This document shows positions 1 through 9,200 of a stretch of DNA of 64,000 nucleotides, in pieces (the first letter of the stretch is position 1; each line of letters starts with the position of its first letter). This stretch comes from UBA6770 sp965660875. Lineage in GTDB: Bacteria > Bacteroidota > Bacteroidia > Flavobacteriales_G > Salibacteraceae. Where the stretch lies: assembly GCA_965660875.1 (NCBI GenBank), contig CBFIBQ010000007.1, forward strand, positions 60,236-124,235, written 5' to 3'. The translations under genes and the position numbers were made by a program. Under the pieces are notes generated by a model. That model was not told where the DNA came from and did no database searches. It worked only from the letters and a program-made list of their open reading frames with translations.

Positions 1-517
1 TTGGCCCACCGCCGGTAATTACAATGTTCATCAATGCTTCTTGCTCAGTTGAATCGGCTGTATTTAATGCATTTTCGTAATTATCCAGAATGCAATTGCG
101 CAGATATAAAGCTTCCGAAACCGACTTCATGGGTACGGCGTATTTTTCCAAATTTGGGTTTCCGAAAAAGTTAGTGGTAGCTCCTATGGCCAAAACCAAC
201 TCATCATAATTCAATTGACCAATATTGGTTTCAATACTTTTTGTATCGGCATTTACCTTTCTCAATTCTGCCACTCGGAAATGCACGTTCTTTTTGCTTT
301 GTAAAATCTTACGAATTGGGAAGGAAATGGAGCTGGGCTCTAGCCCAGATGTGGCCACTTGATAAAACAAGGGTTGAAATTGGTGGTAGTTGTTTTTGTC
401 GATTAGAATGACTTGAAAATGTTTTGCCGAAAGTGAAAGCGCCAGTTTTACACCTGCAAAACCAGCACCTACTATTACTACCCTTTTTCTAGAACCTTGT
501 TCAGGTATGTTTTTCAT
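1..517 (-). CDS. ndh: Type II NADH dehydrogenase, N-terminal part (cut by window edge)
   Basis: The minus-strand reading frame opens with ATG at 517 and runs off the left edge without a stop, giving about 172 residues. It starts MKNIPEQGSRKRVVIVGAGF; GAGFAG is a Rossmann FAD-binding loop, followed by DKNNYHQFQPLFYQVAT and later an (L)AIGATTNFFG segment and VITGGGP, the usual landmarks of NDH-2 flavoproteins. These membrane-bound monotopic enzymes oxidise NADH and reduce quinone without pumping protons. The start lies 3 bp after the stop of the upstream fibre gene, so it appears to be the last visible gene of the fibre operon. The C-terminal membrane-anchoring part is outside the window, so a related pyridine nucleotide-disulphide oxidoreductase cannot be fully excluded. 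Confidence 0.85.
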   Translation of the reverse strand, partial: MKNIPEQGSRKRVVIVGAGFAGVKLALSLSAKHFQVILIDKNNYHQFQPLFYQVATSGLEPSSISFPIRKILQSKKNVHFRVAELRKVNADTKSIETNIGQLNYDELVLAIGATTNFFGNPNLEKYAVPMKSVSEALYLRNCILDNYENALNTADSTEQEALMNIVITGGGP

Positions 518-520
518 CCA

Positions 521-2929
521 CTAATTATTCAAATCAGATTCAACTTTTTTTGATTGCTTTTCCTCTATCAAAAACTCTAACCTTCTCAAGCGATGCTCGA
601 AGTTATCTAACTGCGATTTGAGCTGATTATTTTCTTCAGTTTTGGAATTGCTTGTTGCTTGTAGTTGCTCGATTTGTTTTTGCTGAGTTTGTATGATTTC
701 ATTCAAATCTTGAATAGCAGCTGTTAATACCGGAGTTAATAATCCGTAGTCAACTCCCATTGGGTCTACTTTAACATCAATAGTTGAGTCTCCACTAACT
801 ACCATTGGAAGTACTTGCTGAAGCTCTTGAGCAATAAATCCTATTTCTTTCTTACCGAACAAACTTTTCCGTTCATATAATCTAGGTTGTAATTTCATTA
901 CTAAATTAAGGCCACTAGAATAGTCTTCAATCTTAGTTTTAAGTCGTCTATCGGAAGTCGTATTGTAAGTTACACCTCCACTTCCATTTCCTACTATTTT
1001 ACCAATGATATCACCATCACCATCCATGCACCTTAAGAATGCATTTGAGTTACCTGGGTTATTATTCGCTCCAGTTTGTACATATATACCATCGGCTTGT
1101 ATATTTCCACTGGTGTTGTGCACATAAACTATAGCATCGGACGTTTTAGTACCTTCAACATGTAATATATTAGCCGGAGATGCAGTACCAATACCAACAT
1201 CCCCATCAGGTTTAATAATCATCCTGTCCGCGCCATTAGTATTAAACTCAATATCACCCGATTCTTGGTTGGTAATTATGGCGTTCGTTGCATCACTTGA
1301 AATTAATAGACCATCACCACTGCCGGAACCACTTGTAGTGTTCGTTAATTGCAGTCGTGTTGCTGTAGTAGTAGTGTTTACATGTAATTTGTTTTGAGGG
1401 TTGGTAATACCTACTCCTAAATTATTAGAACCGTTTATGAAGGAGTTATCTATACCTCCTGAAAGTCTTACAACAGTGCTACCACTAGCATCATGTAAAG
1501 CTAGGTTCCCATTCTCACCGGTTCCTGTAAACACTCTAAATACATTACTCAAGTCGTCGCTTCTTCGAATTACAAAACCTGATGTTGAAGCAGCAGTTTG
1601 ATCTATTGTCGTATTCCCTAACACATGCAATTTGGAGGTTGGTGTTCCTTGTCCTATTCCAACTAAACCGGTATTTAAAATAGTCACTTGTTCATCCCAT
1701 GGAACTAAATCATCGGCAGTTCCAGAAGGTGCTGTATAAAAATGAAATCCCGTATTGTGCATTCTCAATCTGGTAGCGGCTTCACCAGTTTGTATGTAAT
1801 AGTCTCCTGAACTGTCTGCTCCTTGGTATATATTAAATCGTCCATTACCATCTGTTATACCTATAGTGGCTTGTTTTACTCCTCCGGTATTCTCAAAAGT
1901 AATCGCATCATCATCACCAGTAAATTGCGTTTTTCCACCGACGTGCAATTGTGCATTTGGTGATGACGTACCAATACCAACATTATTGGAAGTAGGGTTA
2001 AGTACTAATGCTTCCGAATTTTGAGTTTGTATAAAACCAAACGAGGCTGTTCTTCCTAACATCATGGAGTTCCCTCCTGTTTCATCTATTTGAATTTGAC
2101 CACTCGAGCCATCGGCAGCAGCGGTTCCGGTAACATGTAATTTGGTTGAAGGTGAATTGGTACCTATACCAACTTGACCACCACCAGTAATTCTTATTCT
2201 ATCAGTACCTCCAGTTTTAAATCGCATATCTCCAGAATTTCCATTGTTTCCAGTCATACCAATTGAAGCATTGGTCATATAATAGCCTGTTCCTTGGCCA
2301 ACTGTGCGCACATCTCCGTTGGGAATTAAAGCAACATTTCCGGCACCCGTAGCAGCTGGTGTTAAAGTTACAATACCATTATTAGCAACACCCACACCTT
2401 CATTGTCCCCGTCGTTTGAAATTTTATTTCCACTGAGTTGTATGGTTTGGGTTGCGGTATGATTTCCCAAATCATCGCTGCCATTTACAGGTATATCAAC
2501 CCAACTACTTCCATCATAATAATAGAAGGAAGCCACAGTCGTGTTAAATACCAGCAGCCCCAATGCAGGAACAGGAATGGCATTCATTTGAGCAGAAGTA
2601 AGCCTTGGAGCTAAAAAACCTTTAGTGGTATCAGAGATTTCAAGGGCCGCTGAAGTGTGCGGTGAGCCACCGTTTTCGTTGATAAGCATCCATTGAGCAT
2701 TCGTAGTTGAACTTATGGTTAAAAAGAAAGCTAGGAGCGCCAACGCTAAGCCCCGCCCAAAATTCCACTGGAGTCTTTCACACATGTCCCGCCCAAAGCT
2801 CCACTGGAGCTTTGTCGTCCATTGAGCCCCTCCTTCGTTGCTATATCCCATAATCACAAAGAAAATGGCTAATGAACGTACTATAGAAGTTGTAATTAAC
2901 TTCTCCTTATTTTTTTGCTTCTCCTTCAT
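521..2929 (-). CDS. Tail-fibre-like surface protein with C-terminal S74 chaperone domain
   Basis: 802 residues. The N-terminus has two hydrophobic export-like segments, each ending in AQW (around residues 15-37 and 60-80), joined by a doubled LQW(S/N)FGR motif. The module QWMLINENGG to GLLVFNTT follows, typical of Bacteroidota fibre proteins, then many G-rich beta repeats with the phrase (V)GIGT(S)SP...LHV. SDRRLK at residues 659-664 (bases 938-955) matches the S-D-x-R-x-K signature of the peptidase S74 / endosialidase intramolecular chaperone, which folds trimeric beta-helical fibres and then cuts itself off before the Ser. A coiled coil rich in Q and E closes the protein. The start overlaps the upstream gene by 23 bp. 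I infer a trimeric surface fibre; the ligand is unknown. Confidence 0.8.
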   Translation of the reverse strand: MKEKQKNKEKLITTSIVRSLAIFFVIMGYSNEGGAQWTTKLQWSFGRDMCERLQWNFGRGLALALLAFFLTISSTTNAQWMLINENGGSPHTSAALEISDTTKGFLAPRLTSAQMNAIPVPALGLLVFNTTVASFYYYDGSSWVDIPVNGSDDLGNHTATQTIQLSGNKISNDGDNEGVGVANNGIVTLTPAATGAGNVALIPNGDVRTVGQGTGYYMTNASIGMTGNNGNSGDMRFKTGGTDRIRITGGGQVGIGTNSPSTKLHVTGTAAADGSSGQIQIDETGGNSMMLGRTASFGFIQTQNSEALVLNPTSNNVGIGTSSPNAQLHVGGKTQFTGDDDAITFENTGGVKQATIGITDGNGRFNIYQGADSSGDYYIQTGEAATRLRMHNTGFHFYTAPSGTADDLVPWDEQVTILNTGLVGIGQGTPTSKLHVLGNTTIDQTAASTSGFVIRRSDDLSNVFRVFTGTGENGNLALHDASGSTVVRLSGGIDNSFINGSNNLGVGITNPQNKLHVNTTTTATRLQLTNTTSGSGSGDGLLISSDATNAIITNQESGDIEFNTNGADRMIIKPDGDVGIGTASPANILHVEGTKTSDAIVYVHNTSGNIQADGIYVQTGANNNPGNSNAFLRCMDGDGDIIGKIVGNGSGGVTYNTTSDRRLKTKIEDYSSGLNLVMKLQPRLYERKSLFGKKEIGFIAQELQQVLPMVVSGDSTIDVKVDPMGVDYGLLTPVLTAAIQDLNEIIQTQQKQIEQLQATSNSKTEENNQLKSQLDNFEHRLRRLEFLIEEKQSKKVESDLNN
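2746..2823. repeat. Two tandem palindromic elements inside a fibre-gene leader
   Basis: A perfect inverted repeat, arms CAAAGCTCCA and TGGAGCTTTG with a 1-nt spacer, occupies 2794-2814. A degenerate copy lies exactly 36 bp away (about 2758-2778), and both are preceded by CCCGCCC. Being 36 bp apart, the copies keep the frame and encode the doubled (K/R)LQW(S/N)FGR peptide. A related palindrome is in the neighbouring gene at 6092-6112. Confidence 0.75.
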
Positions 2930-5900
2930 AAATTGCCTTTTGAATGAGTTCTAGTTTTGCATTTATTTCTTGTAGTTGGCTGTTCTGAACATCCAGGCTT
3001 GATTTTAACGAGCGGTTTTCTGACTGTAGGTTTTCAATAAGCTTTTGTTGTTCCTTAATTGCCTCTAATAGTACTGTTGAGAATTTGGCATAATCAACAG
3101 CTAAATAGCCATTACTATTTTCATATACCAATTCTGGATAAATTTTTTGCATGTCTTGGGCTATTACACCTATGGCTTTACCTTTAGGGAATTGTTCTTC
3201 CGGAAAATTTAAAGTATCCCAATCGTGGTATACTCCATTTAAGAGCTCGAGAGAAGCAAGTGTATTTTTTAAAGGAGTGATATTGACCTTATATCTTTCA
3301 TCTGATATTAGCGCAATACCTGCAGCTCTCACAGTTAACGACGCATTAATATTTCCTACTACATCAAGATTATAATTAGGGGTTGTTGTACCAATACCTA
3401 CATTACCCGCGTTGGTAATAGAAAAAGATTTTCCTCCTCCATCGGTAGCTGTTTGAAACACAAAAAACGAATTATTCGAACCATTGTTTTCAACGGTCAA
3501 ACCGTTAACATTTGAGAATGTTTGACCAGATGCTCCTCCAAAAACATGAAGATTGGCAGCTGGTGAAGTTGTTCCAATACCAACGCTTCCTGAACTATCC
3601 AACAAAATTCTAGGCACACCATTTTGACTAGCACCTGCATAAAAACGTATTTGATGGGGGAAAGTATTGTCCGTACCCCCAAAAATATTGATGCCTGCTC
3701 CTGCATTGGTGCCACCTACATCAGAAAATAACCGCAAAATATTACGTCCAGAAGTATTGAAATTATCGATTTGGGCATCGGCGTTTCCTTCAAATCGAAG
3801 TGCGCCATCAATATGAAGTTCATCCGCAATGCGCACTGCTCCACCAAATCGTAATGAATCGTTATCGAAATCTCCATAAACAAGAGGGCTTGATGTACTG
3901 TCGTTATGAATGTATAATTTATTGCTACCTGATTCATTGTATCCCGCTCTAAATCCAATCATTACATTTCCGCTTTTGTTGTGGTTGCTGCCTAAATAAC
4001 CCGCTTCAGCGCCCAAAATAGTGTTTTTAGCTCCCTGCAAATTGAATGCGTTCGCCTTATAACCAAGACTAACATTATAGTTTCCTGTTGTGTTTCGTTG
4101 TGATGCTCCCAGTCCTACTGCAGTGCTTTTTCCTGAAGTGTTATTCAACAAAGCGAAATTTCCAATGGCCACATTTTCACCCCCTACTGAGTTATCCAGT
4201 AACGATTGAAAACCAATTGCAACGTTATCGGAGCCAATGGTATTATTCAATAATGCAGAAGTACCTGCTCCAAAATTGAAAGATCCAGTATTGGTTTTTC
4301 TGCCTGCATTCTTTCCTATAAATACGTTATTATTATTGGTGTAATCGTCGGACTCACCAGCGCCTTCGCCAATGGCAATGGTATTGCCTGTATTGAGCAC
4401 ATCAATACGCCCGGTATCCATTACAAAGTATTCGGTGCCTTCTATATTAAAACGAATAACGTCTTCGTCTGCAGTTTCTTCTACCTGAATTTTGGTGTCG
4501 TTGTCGGCATCTTGGATAACCGGAAGCGTATCTGAACTTGAAGCCAATGCGCTGGCCGAAGCGCCAGAAGTGTTGTAGCGGTAGTCGGAGCCTTGGCGAA
4601 AAACCGTAAGTGAAAAGCTAGTATCAACAACAGCGCCTCCCCTTGTTATAACAACTTTTACGGAGTCTTTACTTATATCATTGGCATTTACTTGATAATT
4701 TAAATCATTGTTGCCTGAGTTAGCAGTGACCTGAACAGAAGGGTGCTCATTGAAAAAACCACCTATAAAATTGACTTTGTAGAAACCAGTACTCAATTTT
4801 GAGACTGAACCAATAAAGTTTTGACTTGAAGATATAACATTTGCAGACCCACTTATCCTTGCACTAAACACATTTTCATCTAAGGTACCTGTTGAGCTAC
4901 CCGAACTGCTTGTACCTGATCCAAATACTTTATCGAGTTTGGTGATTTTGACTTGGGTGTAGATATTATCCCCAAATCCAGTTGCATTTCCAACCCCCAA
5001 ACCGTTTGTAGGATTGGTTGTTGACGCTCGATGTTCAATTCGAAATGTGGTATTTGTATCCACGGAAATTATAGCATGGCCAATAGATTTGGTTACAGAG
5101 TTAGAACCAGTTAGGCTATATTCAATAGACCCTCCTTCTAATTCCGACGAGTTTGTCACATTATATAAACGTGACTTATGGAATCCAACATGGTAAGCTG
5201 GGGCAGACCATTTAATGTCAAATACCCCTTGGGCTAATGTAAATTGATTGGAAGAGAGGTTCACATAGCTGGTATCTCCTTCCATGGTGTTTACGTCGCG
5301 AGTTACCCATGAACCAGCCGATATTCCTCCACCATTCGATGAATTAGGCTTGAGATCCTTAATCAATACAATCCCTGATTCATCGACTGAGGAAATGGTT
5401 GAAGAGGAAGTACTAGTTTGATTTTCAACACTTCTTGCAACCATACTCATAATCCACTGCGCGGACGTATTAACGCTTTGACCTGAAATACTAATAGTGT
5501 CTCCAGCTTCAGCCAAAAAAGTCACTCCAGTTTCATTAAACTCACCTGTAGTTCCATCATTTACAGAAATATAGTCACCAAATAGTAAAACACCTGTTCT
5601 TCCGTTTCCAGATAAAAAATAAGTTGATTGTATCGATATTATGGATTTTTCCAATACAATAAAATTGGTCCAAGAACCTGAATTATCTACCGTGATTAAA
5701 GAATCTCCCTTAAAAGCGTAATCCGTCGCCTTGAATTTTAAACTTGAAAGAGTATATGAAGTGGATGAATGAGATATTTCCTGATAGGACAAACCAGAAG
5801 AACTGGAATTGATTCCTCCGCTCCCAATATTCTCCCAACTATCCCCATCGTAGTATTTGTAAATAGAATCGGTGGTATTAAATATGAGTAATCCACTTGC

Positions 5901-6197
5901 TGGAGCGGTAATAGCATTCATTTGTGTTGTTGTCAAACGTGGAGGTAAAAATCCTCTTGAGGTATCGGAGACTTCGAGGGCTGCTGAGGGGTCTGGGTTG
6001 CCACCGTTTTGGTCGATGAGCATCCACTGCGCATCAACATTAAATGTCAAGCCAACTAAAAACATAATAACTACCAAGGCGCGGGCTCGCCCAAAGCTCC
6101 GCCAGAGCTTTGTAGTCCATTGTGCCTCTAATTCTAAATTGAAGCCAAACAATAGAACGTCAATAAAAAGGGCTCGTGAAAAATATTTTCTAATCAT
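2907..6197 (-). CDS. Tail-fibre-like surface protein with NVxIG repeats and S74 chaperone domain
   Basis: About 1096 residues from the ATG at 6197 (MIRKYFSRALF); an in-frame ATG at 6224 would add nine non-hydrophobic residues and I prefer the shorter form because it opens a signal peptide. As in the next gene, two export-like segments ending in AQW are joined by TTKLWRSFGR. Then come the QWMLIDQNGG module, a long beta-rich middle region with no recognised domain, a repeat array of the type NVAIGxxxLLNNTxG, the module LYIHNDSTSSPLVYGDF, and a C-terminal S74 chaperone starting at SDERYK (bases 3288-3305). A leucine-zipper-like coiled coil ends the protein. The gene sits close behind the 3102-aa fibre gene and overlaps its follower by 23 bp, so these are probably co-translated. 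Likely a trimeric cell-surface fibre. Confidence 0.8.
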   Translation of the reverse strand: MIRKYFSRALFIDVLLFGFNLELEAQWTTKLWRSFGRARALVVIMFLVGLTFNVDAQWMLIDQNGGNPDPSAALEVSDTSRGFLPPRLTTTQMNAITAPASGLLIFNTTDSIYKYYDGDSWENIGSGGINSSSSGLSYQEISHSSTSYTLSSLKFKATDYAFKGDSLITVDNSGSWTNFIVLEKSIISIQSTYFLSGNGRTGVLLFGDYISVNDGTTGEFNETGVTFLAEAGDTISISGQSVNTSAQWIMSMVARSVENQTSTSSSTISSVDESGIVLIKDLKPNSSNGGGISAGSWVTRDVNTMEGDTSYVNLSSNQFTLAQGVFDIKWSAPAYHVGFHKSRLYNVTNSSELEGGSIEYSLTGSNSVTKSIGHAIISVDTNTTFRIEHRASTTNPTNGLGVGNATGFGDNIYTQVKITKLDKVFGSGTSSSGSSTGTLDENVFSARISGSANVISSSQNFIGSVSKLSTGFYKVNFIGGFFNEHPSVQVTANSGNNDLNYQVNANDISKDSVKVVITRGGAVVDTSFSLTVFRQGSDYRYNTSGASASALASSSDTLPVIQDADNDTKIQVEETADEDVIRFNIEGTEYFVMDTGRIDVLNTGNTIAIGEGAGESDDYTNNNNVFIGKNAGRKTNTGSFNFGAGTSALLNNTIGSDNVAIGFQSLLDNSVGGENVAIGNFALLNNTSGKSTAVGLGASQRNTTGNYNVSLGYKANAFNLQGAKNTILGAEAGYLGSNHNKSGNVMIGFRAGYNESGSNKLYIHNDSTSSPLVYGDFDNDSLRFGGAVRIADELHIDGALRFEGNADAQIDNFNTSGRNILRLFSDVGGTNAGAGINIFGGTDNTFPHQIRFYAGASQNGVPRILLDSSGSVGIGTTSPAANLHVFGGASGQTFSNVNGLTVENNGSNNSFFVFQTATDGGGKSFSITNAGNVGIGTTTPNYNLDVVGNINASLTVRAAGIALISDERYKVNITPLKNTLASLELLNGVYHDWDTLNFPEEQFPKGKAIGVIAQDMQKIYPELVYENSNGYLAVDYAKFSTVLLEAIKEQQKLIENLQSENRSLKSSLDVQNSQLQEINAKLELIQKAIYEGEAKK
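6085..6120. repeat. Palindromic element in second fibre-gene leader
   Basis: Inverted repeat at 6092-6112 with 8-bp perfect arms CAAAGCTC and GAGCTTTG around five bases. It lies at the same place as the palindromes in the paralogous gene, directly after the codons for AQWTT, and shares the flank GTCCATTG (rc of the AQW codons). It encodes KLWRSFGR in frame. Confidence 0.65.
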
Positions 6198-6227
6198 AAT
6201 TGAATTTCTTGGATTACCATTCAATGA

Positions 6228-9200
6228 CTAATTTCTGTAAACACATCTGTAGGTGGCCGTATCATTTTCAGGGTCACGAAATGCACGTTGTCTTCTTCCT
6301 AACCCTCCAGTTGGGTCCCCAACTACCATCACGTTGTTTTGTGAAATATTAGAAGTCCATTCCCAGTTATTTTCCATATTGGAAAGGGTAATGTTACTCG
6401 CCGCTGCTTGCGTTGCCGCACCGTACCAATCGCCATAAGAAGCCAAAGTATATCCAGAGTCTACACAAATGCTATCCGCCACAAACCAAATTGCTGCGGT
6501 GCGCTCTGTTTTATCTATACAGAAATCATCATTTACTTTTTCCATTCCTGTTGGGCAGGTAAGTGTGTCCGAAATTGTTTGCCACGTGGCTTTCCCGTTT
6601 GCATCTGAGGTGAGCACAGCACCATCACTAGCACCATCGGGCAAAATAAGGGTATCATTGATTTGAACATTTCCTTCATCGAAGAAACCCGCGTAGTTGG
6701 TACCTAAACCGGTTGCTGTTCCGAAAACACCATAAGTGGTTCCTGAAGTACCAATTCCACGACCATACACCCCGTAAGCTGTATCTGTGCCTGAAAGGGC
6801 GGTTCCTGTACCCAACACACCATAATTGATTTGTGCATTTGAAGCGGTACTGTGTATTCCATAATTGGCATCGCCTCCACTACCAGTTGTGGTGAACAAG
6901 CCACCAAACTTATCGCCTGTGCCAACACCAACTACTCCCGACTGCAAACCGATTATTCTATTGTTGGTGCTAGGGTTTAATGTAGTTTGAATACCGATAG
7001 AGTCTGTATTACTAGCCACATGCAGCAAACTTTGTGGTGTTGGAATCCCAATACCTACTCTTTTGTTCAATACATAAACCGAATCAACGCTTTCTGTCCA
7101 CGGTGAACTCGATGCTGCATTTTGCCACATGGCCTTTCCGTTTGCATCTGAGGTGAGTACTTTACCCGAACCGGCATTAAGACTATCTATATACAAATCA
7201 CCTACCACTCGAACATTTGCGAAAAATCTGAGTGAATCGTTATCGAACTCTCCGTAGATTAATGGGTTATTGGTTTGACTATTTGATATGTATAATTTGT
7301 CAGATCCTGTTTCGTTTCTACCAGAATTATAGCCAAGAAATACATTACCGCGACCACTAACATTATTATCTCCTGATCTAAATCCAATGAAAACGTTCTC
7401 ATGACCAGAAGTATTTGATGTACCAGTTGAAGAACCTAGAAATACATTGTCATAACCAGTGGTATTTGAAGATCCTGACCCAGAACCTACAAAGGTATTA
7501 TCAGCACCATTGCTGTTCGAATAACCAGTCTTTGAACCCAAAAACACGTTATCGAACCCTGTAGTATTGGTTAACCCAGAACTGTCTCCTAAAAACGTAT
7601 TTCTATTCGAAGTGTAATCATCATTTAGTCCCGAACCGTTTCCAATAAACACACTATTACCAGTACTAAGCGCCTCTAAGGTCGCTCGATTCATTCGCCA
7701 AAAAGTAGTATCCTTTTGAACAAAGTCAATATTGTTAGATGTACTATTTACATCTACCGCAGTTTCAGCCCCCGAACCATTTGTAAAGTGAATTCTTGTT
7801 GAATCGTTTTGTGTTCCAACTGAAGGTGTTTGCCAAGTGGCTTTGCCGTTTGCATCAGAGGTAAGTACTTGGCCACTTGTTGGACTACCAAAAGGTAGGT
7901 ACAAGCCATCTCTTATTGTCACATCACCATTGAAGCGGAGTGAATCATTGGCGAAGTCTCCAAATATTAATGGCGTTCCGGCTTTATTGTTTATGTACAA
8001 CTTATTATCACCTGTTTCCGATTTACCCGCTTCAAAGCCAATAAAAATATTTTTGGACCCTGTAGCCGTTTCTCCTGCCGCAGAACCTAGGAAAACGTTC
8101 TCCACTCCACTACTATTAACTCTTCCAGAATTGAACCCAATAAATGTATTGTTCGAGCCGTCCTTTAAACCAGCACCAGAAGAAGCCCCTAGTAGAGCAT
8201 TTTGTTTTCCAGTTGATAGTGTGGAGCCAGTTAAATACCCCAGTGCAGTATTCAAATCTCCGTTGCTGGTTTTACCTGACTGGTATCCGATAAAGGTATT
8301 GTTTCCAGCTGTGGTTATATTCGCCCCTGCCTCTTCGCCAATAAGTGTGTTGTTAGAGCCTGAGGTAATTTTGTTGCCAGCTTGATTTCCAAGGTAAACT
8401 CCTTTGTTGCCATTAAATACTTGAAGCTGTCCATTTTTACCAAAACGGAATACTTCTGCCCCTCCCATATCAAAACGGATAATATCCTCATTGGTGAACT
8501 TTTCAAGCTGAATTTTAGTGTCCTTGTTGCCATCTTGGAGAATTGAAAGTGTATCAATAACATTAGAAGGCGTTTGCCACTTCGCTGCCCCATTGGCATC
8601 GGCAGTAAGCACGTAACCTTGCGTGGCGTTAGCACTATCTACATAGAGTTCATCTGCTATGCGCACTGCACCGTTAAAACGAAGCGAATCGTTGTCGAAC
8701 TCACCGTAAATTAGCGGTGTACTTGTACTTGTGTTTGCAATGTATAGCTTGTCCGACCCCAATTCATTGAAACCTGCCTGATAGCCTAAGGTTACATTGC
8801 CACCACCAGTAAGGTTATTGTATAAAGATTGATATCCTATTGCAACGTTATTTCCAGCGCCGGTTGACTTCCACATGGAGTAAACACCTATAGAGGTATT
8901 AAATCCACCATTGTTTGCTCTAGCACTTTGATATCCAATGGCTGTATTGTGTCCTCCCGTAGAATTTAAACGCATAGCACCGTTACCCAATGCAGTATTA
9001 CGAACCCCTGTAGAATTCTGATTTAAAGCAAAGTTACCAAGGGCGACTCCATTGCGATCAGCAGTTGTATCCATAAATTGACCAGCCCCTTCTCCAATAA
9101 GTACATTTTCAACATTATTCATTGGCTCCAAGCTCATTTTATTGAATTTCCATCGGTCAATTCCGCTGGTAGTAAACACGATCTGATCTCCGATTGATTC

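Noticed and set aside
6228..6570. Diversity-generating retroelement variable region
   Set aside because: No reverse transcriptase, template repeat or initiation sequence is visible in the window; kept only as a check on the lectin-like tip.
7837..8385. Open frame of 182 codons on the plus strand inside the giant fibre gene
   Set aside because: It is a repeat-driven shadow of the minus-strand modules; its peptide is low in structure and shows no start signal.
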